Shown here piece by piece: positions 22,720-34,112 of a stretch of 64,000 bases of DNA. Both the position numbers and the translations under genes were made by a program. The number at the start of each line of letters is the position of its first letter. The stretch's first letter is position 1. Location: the NCBI GenBank assembly GCA_023213395.1, contig CM041465.1, forward strand, positions 128,347,741 to 128,411,740, given 5' to 3'. The notes below the pieces were generated by a model, which saw only the letters and a list, made by a program, of their open reading frames with translations, was not told the DNA's origin and made no database searches. Source of the DNA: Cycas panzhihuaensis (lineage: Eukaryota; Cycadophyta).

Positions 22720-24680
22720 GGTGATGATGAAGTAGAAGAGATGATAGAAGTATGTACCACTGATACGTGTGGCTAGTACACCTGGCGCAGTAGGGATGTA
22801 GAAATGATTATTATGATGAGAAGCAAGCAATGATTAACTATTTTTCAATAATTATATAAAAAAATGAATATAAGTAATGATGCAAGAATGAGGCCTAATG
22901 TAGAGCTGGCAAAGAGTGGTGATGTGTCATGTCACTAACCTCCCACTTATGTCTAAATGTAGGTGAGGTTTTGATGTCTAAGGCTTCTAGTATACGATTA
23001 GGGTGTTCACCTGCGATACCTGCACCTGCGCTTGGTGATAAAATCCAAGTCACAGTGAAGCCCAGGTACTTCCAGTCCTCAAACTGTTCATTAATGAGCA
23101 GCTATATACCTCCTTCAAAGAGTCAAATGGTATTGCATATCCCATGGCTATGACGAATATTGGACTAGGTTAATTTTAATCTTGTATTAAGGTTTTCAGT
23201 TTTCCCAGGTGGTTATCAAGATTATCCTTGATTGGAGGCTGTAGGTATGGCTAACATGTCCCTCCACCACTATTCTGGTTAAGACCAGACCCAGTATGAA
23301 ACTTACACCTCCCTTAGGGCCTAGACTTCAGCCAACCTTGGTCTATTTTAACTAAGGCGGGTTTGTGCACAAGTCAAGAACTGATGATATAGATTATACA
23401 GATGATATTCCTTTTAGGAATAATGTAAGATGTTTTCATATAACTGAAAACTGAAATAGAAACTTGTCAAATATGCTTGCTTGCTTTTCGTGCTTGCTTT
23501 ATTGTTGTTGCTACTTTTGTGATGCTTTATTGTTGTTATTTCTTTTGTGATGTTTTATGCTATGTGTGCAAATAGAAAAGCATGCTAGGTTTAGTAGGGG
23601 AACCAGATGTTGCTTTCGATCCAAGGTTTCCCTTACATTAGTACAATGTTTCCAAATATGATTTTGGAAGTTTTGATACAAAATCCATAATGGGCTAAAA
23701 CACAGATTAACTTACTACTATAATGATGATTTTTCTAAATATATATATATGCTATTTTGCCCAATTTTGTGATTTTTTCACAAAATTTACAAATAATGAT
23801 AAATGGGCAAATTTTTAAAAATTACAAATATGAAGGCCTAAATGATAAAATCTAAATTTATGATAGAAGGAAGAAGTGTTCAGAATGTCGTTTATGATAG
23901 AGTTATGAAGTTAGATTTTAGAAAAGACACAAAAACTTTTCTGCCTGAAAAAACACCAAAGTAAAATCATGCTAGATCAACTATCTCATAATCTAAACTT
24001 CAATATATCAAAAGTTATGTTTTAACACGTACATTAACTTTTCCTTATGCACCATCTGCAAAATATACCAAACAATTACACAAAATGCCCTTGCAAGGTC
24101 CTTTATGGAGTTGAGTAGGCAAAATTAGCAACCGTAAGAAAACTACATAGATCTCACTAAGTAATGGATGAAATTTGATAAGATTTATCTTAAACTTATC
24201 TTAAGACATAAATATACTAGATACCTTAATAAAACTTTCAAATCTTTAGCTTATAATGAAAGGATTTCATTAGGAAAAGTGCTTTAAATCACTTATCCAT
24301 AAAATTTACCCTTTTTTATAGCCAAAACATGTTGTTTTAGGCTAAACTTGAAGTAACTCTAGAAGAAAAAATGGATCCTCTAGTCAAGGTGACCTTGCAT
24401 ACCAAATTTTATCAAATTTTGAGATGGTCAATTTTTTATGAAAATTTAGGCCTTTAATGCTTCTGGGACTATTCCTGCAACTAAATGAATTCAAAAACCT
24501 GTATTCTTCATCTCTAAATTTTTGCACACATGGACAAAGTAGAAACATGCAAAATACTATAATTTTAAGCTTTCAAAACATTAAAAAATAATGAATGCAC
24601 TCTCAATACTTCACATTGAAAGTGAAGGAGAGGCAAAATGACTCCATGCAAGTGGAATGGAGTGAATAGATCTCCTTCTA
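22720..24680 (-). other. C2 leader, about 1.96 kb, noncoding
   Basis: The stretch between PBS and gag ATG. Copia leaders are usually far shorter. I found no coding similarity. It contains a 28-base tandem pair at 23496-23551 and an AT run near 23735. An undetected insertion could explain part of the length, but no LTR or inverted-repeat ends were seen. Confidence 0.55.
23496..23551. repeat. 28-base tandem duplication
   Basis: Two adjacent units starting GCTTTATTGTTGTT and ending CTTTTGTGAT or TTTTGTGAT, differing at a few central bases. Confidence 0.8.
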
Positions 24681-24692
24681 GCTCTGATACCA
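24681..24692 (-). other. C2 primer binding site (initiator Met tRNA)
   Basis: Minus-strand TGGTATCAGAGC, two bases from the 5' LTR end at 24695. Confidence 0.92.
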
Positions 24693-24694
24693 CA

Positions 24695-25006
24695 TGAAAG
24701 AAGGATAGATCTAGGAGATAAATCACTCACATGCACACAATGGCAATGGAGAATGAAAAAGAAGATGAAATAAAATATGAGAGCAAGCTTGGAGGTGAGA
24801 ATGAATAATGACTCCCTCCTTGAGATTTCACATTTTATTATTGAGAGTGAGCATTAGGGTTAAGATTTTCCCACCTAATAATATGAACTTGGAATTACTT
24901 CTAAATGCACATAAAGTACATTTCATTAATAAACTAATGCTAATAATATATCCTAAGGTCACATAATTAATCTACATAAATGACCTTGACATATTAACCT
25001 CTTTCA
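24695..25006 (-). repeat. C2 5' LTR, 312 bp
   Basis: Plus-strand ends TGAAAG and CTTTCA form a six-base terminal inverted repeat. Pairs with 16822-17133. Confidence 0.93.
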
Positions 25007-25011
25007 CTTAC
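25007..25011. repeat. C2 target site duplication, right (CTTAC)
   Basis: Exact copy of 16817-16821. Confidence 0.85.
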
Positions 25012-25610
25012 TACAAGAAGTCGAAAGGAGAAAGAAGGACAATAGAAGGCATAAAGATTCTTAGAAAGAATTATAAAAATACATTAATAGGTTGAGTAAT
25101 TTTCAAAATCTCGATAAAGATATAAACAAAGGCATGATACACATAGAACCAGCCATTCTTTTAAGAAAAGAGATCAATTTGGTTGCATCTTAGCAAGAAA
25201 AGATTACAAGGTGAAGGTAAGAGGTTAAATCCTATACATAGTAGTCCTTTTAAAAATTTGAAGAAGATTTAGGGAAATGCTTTTTAGCTTGAATTACCAG
25301 AATTCATGAAGATATATTCAATGGTGAATATTGATAATTTGAAGATGTTCAAACCATCTATATTATATGAAGATGAAGATGGTATTCTACTCTTACTAAA
25401 TTTGAAGGGGTTACGAGTGGAGAAAAAAGAACTAATGCAAAAAGATTGCATTCTTTAAAAGAAGAAGACCATAATCAGAAGAGGCACAATTGAGTCATTT
25501 AGGATTGGAGAGAAAGTATAATTACCCAATAAAGAAAAATGGTACAATAGGGAGAAGGGAAGAATCAAATTCCCTCACTTATAATTATAAGATTTATGAG
25601 GCCATGAATT
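25012..25610 (+). pseudogene. int: G5 integrase C-terminal tail
   Basis: Resumes the gypsy tail broken by C2: the coiled region with RFLERI and YKQRHDTHRTSHSFK, then a stretch matching G2 7370-7760. It is full of stops and a few frame changes. It ends just before the PPT with the same conserved nucleotide block as G2 (TTTATGAGGCCATGAA). Confidence 0.8.
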
Positions 25611-25613
25611 CCT

Positions 25614-25625
25614 AAAAAGGGGGAG
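25614..25625 (+). other. G5 polypurine tract
   Basis: AAAAAGGGGGAG, three bases before the LTR start TGATCT at 25629; better preserved than the G2 copy. Confidence 0.75.
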
Positions 25626-25628
25626 TTT

Positions 25629-26570
25629 TGATCTGATTTTTAAATCTATTAAAATATTTAATACTCTTTAAAAAGAGTTTTGGGTGGAATTTATTTTCAT
25701 GTTTCTAGCTTTCAAAGGTGAAAAAATACAATTCAAGCTCTTAAAATGTGAAAAAAATACATTACGATATAACTAGTCTAGTCTCAGGTGTGATTAGGCT
25801 AGTCTTAGGTATGACCAGGCTTGTCTTAAGTATGACCAAGCCAGTTTTCGGTGTGACCAAACAATTGTACAGCTTATAGAAAATATAATTTAATAGAATA
25901 AACAAATTTTGTTTGACATGAAATTTTAGGGAAATGTCCATACAAGTATCCTCTAGCTAATAGGAGAAAGAAAATGGAAGTTTTAACTAATTTTAATCAC
26001 TTTTTAACTGATCAAAAAAGGTGTTCAAAAAATGGGAAAGAAATAACAAATTTTGAAGTTAAACAAACTTTTAAAAAATAGAAAAATCACCCAAGTTTAT
26101 TCATGGGGCAAGGAGAAGCACCTAATAATTTTATACACAACTAGAGTAGTGAGAAAACTTGGGAAATAACTCAGAATAGTAAACCAAACATGAAAATTAC
26201 TTTAAAACTAAGATTATATAGGGAACAGATAAGAACAAAGGCATGAAAGTGGAACAGATAGGATAAGAGTGCAGATTGAAGAGCCCAGAACTATTTGTGA
26301 GGCATAAGAGGAGTCTAAGAAAGTTCAAATATAGTTAGTATAAGAAGAAGACAATTGAAGTAATCTTGGGAAGATGCCCAAGTTGGAAGAGATTCTAGAA
26401 GTAGTTTTGTAGTTGAAAAGAGGGCAAAACCTCACATCAAAGTCTTTACAAAATATACCAAAAAGTATATGTAGTAGCCAATATTATACCTAGCATTTAT
26501 TAATCTAATCCCAAATTACTATAGCAGTCCTAAAGAATCTCAATAGAGCACGAAGGGAAGAAAAAAAACA
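25629..26570 (+). repeat. G5 3' LTR
   Basis: Starts TGATCTGA and aligns in blocks to the G2 LTR at 7803-8923. The right end is blurred where C3 sequence begins near 26590. A minisatellite unlike that of G2 occupies 25778-25861. Confidence 0.65.
25778..25861 (+). repeat. 21-base minisatellite, four units
   Basis: Four adjacent 21-base units of the form CTAGTCTTAGGTATGACCAGG with substitutions (25778, 25799, 25820, 25841). Confidence 0.82.
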
Positions 26571-26879
26571 AAGAATTATTACAAGACCTAGCTCTACCCT
26601 AATCTTATATTATAGTAGTAGAAGAAGTTGGTGTATCGTAAGTGACTCTTAGATAAATTCTAGAGCCACGAGTGCTAGACTCCTCTTACACTCCAATTCC
26701 TTCATTAATTCTAGCAGCATCTACATCATCAACTTAAGTAAGCACAACCTTACCTCTAATTTCAGTTGATGACCTTTAAGTAGAAACTGCTAGCTTTTAG
26801 CCACCTACTAAGTAGGTGTAAAAGCTCTTAAAGGATGCCCCTCCTCCTTCCATTGTTGTAAAAAGGCCTTCCAAAATAT

Positions 26880-28440
26880 AAAACTCCATAAATTTTGCCT
26901 TAATAGCATGCGTCTTTGAAATACTTCATCCTTCTATGTTTGAGGAGGTAGTTAAAGACCAAATATGGAAAGTAGCAATGGATAAAGAAATGAATTCCAT
27001 CATAAAAATGACACTTAAAAGCTAACTAAATTACCACCTAATAAGAAATTAATTAATTGTAGATGGTTATAGAAGATAAAATTCCATGCAGATGGCACTG
27101 TAGAATGTCACAAACCTCACCTTATAACGAGAGGTTTCAAACAATAAGAGGAGATTAATTATAATGAGACCTTTTCACTGGTAGCCAACATGACCACATT
27201 CTGTTTAGTTATGTCCTTATCAGCCTAATTTAGATGGCCTATTTACTAAATAGATGTGAAGAGTGCTTTCCTTAATAAAGAGCTCAAAGAAGAGGCTTTC
27301 TTAAAATAACCCCCCAGTTGTACTATTCGAAGATAAGAATACTTGGTATGCAAACTCAAAAAATCCCTTTATAGACTCAAATAAGCACCATGTGCTTGGT
27401 ATACTAAAATTAATGCCTTTCTTAATAAGCATGGATTCAATCATTAATCCTCTTACCCAAATATCTATATTCAAGTTAGAGATAATTTGATCATAATCAT
27501 AATTCTCTATATGGGTGATCTTACAATCACTGAAAATGACATAGATGACATTGCTTAGCTTTAATCAGAATTGAAAAGTAACTTTAAGATGATATATTTT
27601 GGGTTGCTCTACTACTTTCTTAGAATTGAAGTTTAGCAAGAACTATGACACATCTTCCTAACTCAAACAAAGTATGCCAATGAGGTCTTGGAAAGATTCA
27701 GGATGATAAAATGCAAGCCAGTTCTAATTCCTATGGAGACAAGAACCAAGCCAAACCTAAATGAACAAGGAAAGCCTTTTGATCCTACTTTGTACTAGTA
27801 GTTAGTTGGGAGCCTCATCTATCTCACCCATACTAATCCAGATATCTCATATGTAGTAAGGACCTACTCCAGGTATATGTCACAACTAAAAGCATCTCAT
27901 TGAAAAGTTTCCATTAAGATTCTCAAATGCATCCATAGCACACATTAATTTGGCCTTGAATATAACTAAACTAACTCTTCTATTATAAAAGGACATACAA
28001 ATATCGATTGGGCTAGTTTCTAAAACACTCACCACTCAACCTCAGGTTACTACTTTAATATAAACTCATCCATAATCTTGTGGAGTTGTCATAAGGAGCC
28101 TAATGTTGCCCTTTCCTCTACTAAAGTGGAATATAAAGTAGTTGCCAATGCTACAACTGAGTTGATTTGGCTTAGAAGGATTCTCGCCAAGCTTAGACTT
28201 CAATAACATGCACCCACCATCCTTTATTATGATAATCAAAGTGTGTTGAAGATGATGAAAAATCAGGTATTCTATGCTAGACCTAGCACATTGAGGTCTA
28301 TCACTACTTCATCTATAAACATATCCAAAATGGAGAAGTTAATCTCATCTACCAACCAACTGATGACTAGGTTGTAAACATCTTCACTAAAGCGCCTGGT
28401 AAACTAAAGTTTAAATGATTTAGACATGACCTTAGTATCA
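26880..28440 (+). pseudogene. pol: C3 reverse transcriptase and RNase H
   Basis: Motifs in order: MNSIMKND-type start, KLTKLPPNKKLINCRWL, FHADGTVE, YNETFSLVANMTTF (about 27150), IDVKSAFLN, CKLKKSLYRLK (27350), YMGD at the active site (about 27500; first Asp of the usual DD replaced by Gly) and YFGLLYYFLRIEV. Then NPDISYVVRTYSRYM, LSSTKVEYKVVANAT (28115) and ILYYDNQSVLKMMKN. Stops are frequent (for example in the IY*ID stretch), but the order and spacing are those of an ordinary copia element. Confidence 0.87.
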
Positions 28441-28457
28441 GAAGAAATGAAGCTACT

Positions 28458-28738
28458 ATTAAGGGAGGGTGATAAAACAATATAATAACATATGTCATTT
28501 CTTATATTTCATGTAATTTTATATATATATTATAATGTTAAGGTGACCCTTACTATAATTTAATATTATTGTATAAATTAGTTAGGTCTACCTCATTTAT
28601 CGCTTAGCTGACCAATTATATTTCTCAAATTATTAGCAAGTTGCCTATAAATTAAGCCCTATACCATTGTATTATATATTGAATTGTGATTAATATAGAT
28701 GCTCTACCTAAATAGTACTCTACGTGGTGAAAAAATCA
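28458..28738 (+). repeat. C3 polypurine tract and 3' LTR
   Basis: Purine tract AAGGGAGGG (28461-28469), then an LTR starting TGATAAAACAATAT at 28470. A fitting end is AAAAAATCA at 28738, giving 269 bases with TGAT/ATCA ends. The end is inferred from the terminal inverted bases only, because no second copy exists here. Confidence 0.5.
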
Positions 28739-29476
28739 CCAGTACTTTGTCCATTTGAATTTTTCTTGCATATTTTGCTTATTTTGTTCCATATTACTGT
28801 TATTTTGCTTAATATTTTGATCAAAGCATATGATATCCTAGATCCTAAAGTATTTAATAAAATCAACCAACCCCTACATCAACAAATACTTGTGGAAATC
28901 TATATTCCCAACCTTAATGAGTCCATTTAAATGCACCTAAAAATAACCATAATATCAAGTCTAAGATGGGCCATATCCATTGCTAAAGTTGTAGAAGCTA
29001 AATTTTCATTTAAATGGTCAATTATTTTTTGTTGTGATCCTCCTTAGCACCAACAAGCTTGATAGGTAAATTTTTCCCATTAATGATCATGCATAGATGA
29101 GGTACAATATCCTTTAATAGATTGACCACCAGAAGAAACTTTATCACACCTAATTCATATACCTCTTACAAAAATGCATTGGTGTAAAGAAGCCATCCTT
29201 TACATATAATCCTTAGAGATGTAGACTCCCAACCATGGTTTAGTTTGTAAAGCTAGGAATATGGTCTTCATCATTGACCATAGCCTTTTACCTAATGGAA
29301 AGTCTAACTCTGATTTAGATCAATAATATAAGGAAGAACTACCCATAAAACCTTCTCCCAATCCTAAATTGAAAGTATCTTTATCTATTATTTCTTTTAT
29401 TTCCTATCTTGTGCTACTAAAAGTTAAGGGCATATTGTGAAAAACCTCCATGTCTGTCTTTATTAATAATGGTGTA
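28739..29476 (+). pseudogene. gag-pro: G3 gag and start of protease
   Basis: Left part of the chromodomain-type gypsy element G3. Most of it is unreadable, but the last 150 bases read, in one frame, PKLKVSLSIISFIS, LKVKGIL, KTSMSVF and INNGV. This is the approach and active-site loop of a gypsy protease, with Asn where the catalytic Asp belongs. The gene stops at 29476 where element L1 begins, and the protease resumes at 50772. An ORF at 28724-28930 has no recognisable similarity and is not supported. Confidence 0.7.
29472..29476. repeat. Probable L1 target duplication, left
   Basis: GTGTA here against ATGTG at 50767-50771: three of five bases match and the two differences are G/A transitions. 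Removing one copy and L1 keeps the protease frame of G3 in phase. Confidence 0.5.
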
Positions 29477-29800
29477 TGTTAGCAAATGCAACTGAAGTAA
29501 ACAAGGTTAAGAGGATCTTTCACATTAGGTAGATAACAAGCTGAGACAGATCGCACGGGATACCATATTGCTATGAGAAACCCTTACGGGTGAAAACCCA
29601 TAAATGAATAATATTCACATTATGACAAAATGATGATACATCAAAGATGGACTTTGATCTATATTTATAGATCTAAAGTGCCAAATATAAATACAAATAC
29701 ATCCATTAGATCACTATAATCAAGACTATTCCACCACATACTTAGGCACATAAATAGGAGGCCCACTTTACATTAGGTGGTATGATCATATATTTTAACA
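29477..29800 (-). repeat. L1 3' LTR, 324 bp
   Basis: Plus-strand ends TGTTAG and TTTTAACA. Pairs with 50443-50766, same length, about 90 percent identical by hand comparison. Contains TATTTATAGATCTAAAGTG near 29660. Confidence 0.92.
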
Positions 29801-30470
29801 TCCCCTCTTAATGTAAATATAGGGAAATAAGGATTATCATTAAGAATAAATCCCCTTTCAAGGATAACCTCACTCAACCCAATATGCACGAATGTCTATG
29901 TAGCGATCTTCACTCAGATGTAATGGTGCCATGCTTTGTATGTTCTCAATTCTTTGGAAATGCTTCAACAAACCTATGACCATATAGTTGTCTCTGCACC
30001 TGATACTTTGTTCATTTAACTCAGCTATATTCCTCTAACTAAACCAAGAGGATGAGCCACTTAAGCCATGTGAATCACCTCTTCAAGTCTTCGTTAAGGA
30101 ACATTGATATGATATGATAGGATACCCAACTATCTGAAGCTGCTAAAGTAAGGATCAAACAAACCATAAACAACATAGAGACTAGTGCTAAATATCTCAT
30201 CATACCTCAATCCTTCTTCCTACTAAAGATCCTACAACAAGTCTTCAAACTTGCAAATTGACCAGGTTCTTTGCTTTAATACAACCCTCCATCATGAATT
30301 CCTACTCACTGGAACGCTGATATCTATCATAAGTTTTGACTGGCATTATGATCCTTGATCTTTCATAATCCTATAGGTCTTCAACTGTTAATGGAACATG
30401 CGGTTGAAATCCATAACATATCATCTAATAACTCATCATCATTAATCTGTCATTAAGTCCTGCTTCTGGA
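29801..30470 (-). other. L1 polypurine tract and 3' interior
   Basis: Minus-strand CATTAAGAGGGGA abuts the LTR at 29800. Further right, minus strand about 30230-30420, one frame reads as possible old coding: FQPHVPLTVEDL, then DYERSRIIMPVKTYDRYQ, then EFMMEGCIKAKNLVNL, separated by single stops. I do not recognise it. Confidence 0.5.
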
Positions 30471-33272
30471 TGCACATCTACGGGATAGTCACTATGCTCA
30501 ATAGGAATGATGGTAGTCAACAACTAATGTTGAAGGTACGAGTAAGGACCTATAAGCAAAGAGAGTACTACGCAGGGTGCCCATGCATCGGAGCACGAGT
30601 TCGGGACCCGCGAATGGCACCCAACTACCTTGTGGTAACTCTTGGTCTGAGAGGGAAAACATATACAGGAGGCAGCTTGAATGGTCTCAAGAGGAAGGTC
30701 CTCCTACCCTTGGATGGCCAGAAAGGAGAAGAGGAATCCTTGATGGGGTTTCCCTATGTCGAAGGAGAAACAATGTTGACAAGGTAAGGGCAAAGAGTGT
30801 AAGGTGAATGTGAGTAGGCTTCCTTAGATTTATTTGGCTCAGACAAATACAACTAAGGGAAGGGACAAGAAACAGACAAAAGAGGAATTCTTTCCTTTCC
30901 TCTCTTTTCACTCAATAAGCAAAGTACAAAAGAAATTGAAAGGAAGTACAAGCATTTCACACGCAATCATACAAGCTAAATGAAATGCATCTATGGGGTA
31001 TTTTTAGGATGGGTAGGAGAAAGAAAGAGGAATACACTTCTTACTATGCCTTTTCCTTTGAAAGAAAGCAAGCATGCAATGTTCTTTAAGCGAGGGATAC
31101 AAGTGGCTAATTGTTTTCTTCCTCTTTACTCTTATGTGATCTATTGGACTAAGATAATAGATTTTTATATAAAAGCAAAGAGGACGAGAAGTGACGAAAG
31201 AGGGATGGAGCGTACCTAGTGAAGTGTGGCAGTCGATGAAGGACCTTGCTCATGCACAACATGCACCCTCTCACCAATTGGTTGATGTGTAACCAAGATT
31301 GATGCGGAGGACAGGGGCTTCCTTACCTTCCCCTTATGAAAAGTAAGTGGAACAAAAAAGAAGAAAATGAAGCAAAGAAGAAGAAAAGAGGGTGAAGCTT
31401 ACCCAGATCTTGACGTCTTTTCCCTTTGCAAAATACTGCTTCAAACCTGCACATACAAGAGATTATCCCTTCCAAGAAGGGGCTGTAAGAAGGGCTATAT
31501 ATATATGCAAATATATGTGATGTATGTATTAAAACATTATGTTTAAATTAGAAAAATTATTGCTACAGACAACTTTAGCTTTCCTCAAGCAACCATACAT
31601 GTCAAGCAAAAAAAAGGGAAGGGAAGCCTCAGGATGGCAAAACCCTCCACTAGGTTCTCCATGCAGCCTTTTAGCACAACAAGGTAGGGACAAATAGCAA
31701 CTTATGACAGCCAACAAACATGAGAATATGTGTAGCAAGATGTTGGAGAGGTATCGAGATAATGGAGTCACTATGGATAGCGACCCGTCATGCAAGCCTT
31801 AACCAAGACTCTAAAGGGATGCCAAGCAGTGTTAGGGGTACAAAGAGGGCCCAATAGGGAGGCATGCAGGCATGGGATCAACACAGCAAGGGCTACACAT
31901 GCTGATAATCCAGTGTAGGCCTGAGCTCCACATTCTCATAGTTAACCCAAGGAAAGCATGGAGCAGGAGAAGAAAGGTGGGAAGGGGGTTACCCTTGGGG
32001 AGTAGGCCTAAGTGGGATGGATCCCACCTTACTCCCTTCACCTAGCCTTTGTGAGCCTTCTCCCACTACTTTCTTAAAGAAAACCAGTGGAGAAATGGTG
32101 GAAATCTGAAGATACAAGGCTAAACTCAAGGAAAACAATGTTTACCACAGCCAAACAAGAAGAAAGCAAGAAAACACATTTGAATATAAGTCTAATATGG
32201 AAATAATACTTATAAAAATCTAAAAATAGGACCTAAGGTACCTGCTAGGCTAAGTCTAGGGCAGATATGCCCCTGCAACTAGCAAAGAAGAAGAGTTCCT
32301 ATAGGGTTTTATAGGGGGTTTCCCTAAGGGAAGTTGTAGGAGACACTTGATGAGGCGTATTTGAAGGAGAACCTTGTAAAACTTGCTTAAGAGTGCTTGG
32401 TAGGGATCTTCCCATCACGGAGAAGAGTCGTTGCAAGCAGATCCTAAATTGGAGTAGCAAGAAACGTAGGATCACAGATGCACCTATGGAAGGAAGGAAG
32501 AAAAGAGAAGAAACTACAGTCATAGGAAGTTAAGTTAGAGAGCGAAGAGAGGTAAAATGATGGTCTTTTCAGGTTTTATACCCATATCAACCCTTATCGA
32601 GTGTTTAAGGTGCGAATATGGTTGAGCTAGGTGAGTAGCCACGTAGCAATTCCATGAAAAATACAAGAATTACCATGACAGATATAAAAAACAAGTTACA
32701 ACAACATGATCGCAAAGAACTTCAAGCACTGTGGTAAACTTTATGGTACCACTAAGTTTATAGCTGTGTAGGACCAGAAATCTAGAATGGTAATAATCTA
32801 GGTTCCAAGAGCCTTAAAAGTTGATGTAACAGGCTAGGGAGGGGTTGGCCCTCTTGTCCAGGTGGCTAGGGACAGTCTAAAAAGCATATGAACAAGGCCA
32901 AAAGTAGTACCAAGGGCTAAAGGTCCCAGAAATGTCACGATAAGGATGCAAGGTCAGGATATGAATGGGTCATACAAATCAAATGAGGCTTAAGGCAATG
33001 TGGAGGTAGCACAGAGGTTCGTAGATTGCCATGGGGGCGCCTACCTTGCAGAAAGATAGGTCTCGCTCAGTCGTCATAGGCTCACAGTACGATAAGCAGC
33101 ATGATCAAGCCAAATAGACATAAGGTAATCATACAAACGAAGCAGTCAGTCATGCAATGAGGTAATACTTCTGTTAACCTTTCTAAAGAAATTGTAGAAG
33201 TGAAAAGGAAGAAGTATACATGTGCTTACCTGAGTCGACCTATCGGTATCCATTCTCAGTAGCCAGGAAACA
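30471..33272 (-). repeat. T1 3' LTR, about 2.8 kb
   Basis: Plus-strand boundaries TGCACATCTACGGG and CCAGGAAACA. Aligned by eye to 44644-47426 throughout. Over the first 340 bases I count about 30 differences, mostly transitions. ORFs here (30470-30787, 30577-30807) are interrupted or shifted in the other LTR, so they are not genes. The boundary could be three bases further left, since GGATGC is also shared. Confidence 0.9.
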
Positions 33273-33284
33273 CTACCCCCTTAG
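33273..33284 (-). other. T1 polypurine tract
   Basis: Minus-strand CTAAGGGGGTAG directly before the LTR start TGTTTCCTGG. Confidence 0.75.
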
Positions 33285-33887
33285 TAGAAGAGCCTCACTA
33301 CTTGAAAGCATGGTGCGATGGTGAATGCTGGCAACAAAACTATTAATAGCATATGCATATGTATATATATAAATCATGATCGTAAGAAGAGTCAAGGGTG
33401 TCGGCAAATGTCATGGCGGAATGCATGGATATAAGCACAAGGGTGGAAATAACATAGGGGTTTCCTATGTGCCACCCGAGAATCGACTAGAAGCTAAGAA
33501 ATATGAGGGAGTTGCCCCCATCACAAAAATGCAAAGAGAAGTGCATGATGATGTTAGGCAGATTAGTAAACCTGGTAGTCACCATTATTTAACCTCATTA
33601 GTGACTAGCTTTTAGACATGCAAATGGATCGTAAAGTGATATGCATGACGGCTTGAGACTTGGGTGACAGAGTGACTGGGCAAGTCTTAGGGGAAGTCAA
33701 CAAGGAGAGGAAGGTAGCGCTCAAGGATGAGGCAAACGAGGCTATTTGCCTTAACGTTAAGGGCCTGAGGGATGTGTCAGATGTTGACAGACTGGAAATT
33801 AACCAGCAAAGATCTAGCAGTCAAAGCGAGAGCTCTCAAGTGAGGGCATTACACCTGGTAAACCTAGGTAAGATGGGACACTACCAC
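33285..33887 (-). other. T1 region between RNase H module and 3' LTR
   Basis: About 600 bases after the archaeal-type RNase H stop. After that stop the minus frame continues for a few plausible codons (VVVSHL), then loses coherence. Plus-strand ORFs 33376-33615 and 33660-34013 run opposite the RNase H and look like shadows. Confidence 0.5.
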
Positions 33888-34112
33888 TTAGGAGTCACAA
33901 AGAAGAATAATAGATCTATGATGGAAATGAAGTGCATTAGTGAGGGTTTCAATAACGGCCATGTACTCAGCTTTGTTATTAGTGGCCTCAGGGAGGAAGA
34001 TCCTGGAATGTAGAAAATCATGTCCGAAAGGGCCGTGAAGAATCCATATGGCGATCGAAGGTCTAGGATTATTGCGGCTTCTGTCGTCGATAAAGATGTA
34101 GACAACCATGGA
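33888..34112 (-). pseudogene. T1 archaeal-type RNase H module
   Basis: Would degrade RNA in RNA-DNA hybrids during reverse transcription. One open frame carries VVYIFIDDRS (first catalytic Asp, about 34084-34112), EATNNKAEYMAVIETLTNAL (catalytic Glu, about 33960) and IILLCDS (second Asp, 33891). The NNKAEY and LLCDS motifs are those of the archaeal-type RNase HI also found in Tat-lineage elements. A TAG follows CDS directly, where the family usually continues, so the copy is broken. It stands alone: no RT, and the main RNase H runs straight into integrase at 39.1 kb. Its own start codon is unclear; the open frame reaches back to 34238. Confidence 0.85.

Larger units (their letters stand above)
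16822..25006 (-). mobile_element. Ty1/copia retrotransposon C2, complete ends
   Basis: Minus-strand copia element with two 312-base LTRs (16822-17133 and 24695-25006), PPT, PBS and a flanking 5-base target duplication CTTAC (16817-16821 and 25007-25011). It interrupts G5 within its integrase tail. Removing C2 and one CTTAC restores the alignment of G5 to G2 without a gap. Internal order is gag, protease, integrase, RT, RNase H. It carries a further LTR fragment inserted in RT and an unusually long leader of about 1.96 kb. Confidence 0.92.
26590..28738 (+). mobile_element. Ty1/copia retrotransposon C3, 5'-truncated
   Basis: Plus-strand copia fragment holding only the end of the linker, RT, RNase H, PPT and 3' LTR. 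Gag, protease, integrase and the 5' LTR are missing. It follows the G5 LTR directly. It is distinct from C1, C2 and C4 in sequence. Confidence 0.8.

Noticed and set aside
30470-30787. 105-codon ORF in the T1 3' LTR
   Set aside because: The equivalent region of the other LTR (from 44644) breaks the frame, and LTR position argues against a gene.
33660-34013. 117-codon plus ORF
   Set aside because: Runs antisense to the archaeal-type RNase H module, whose motifs explain the conservation better.
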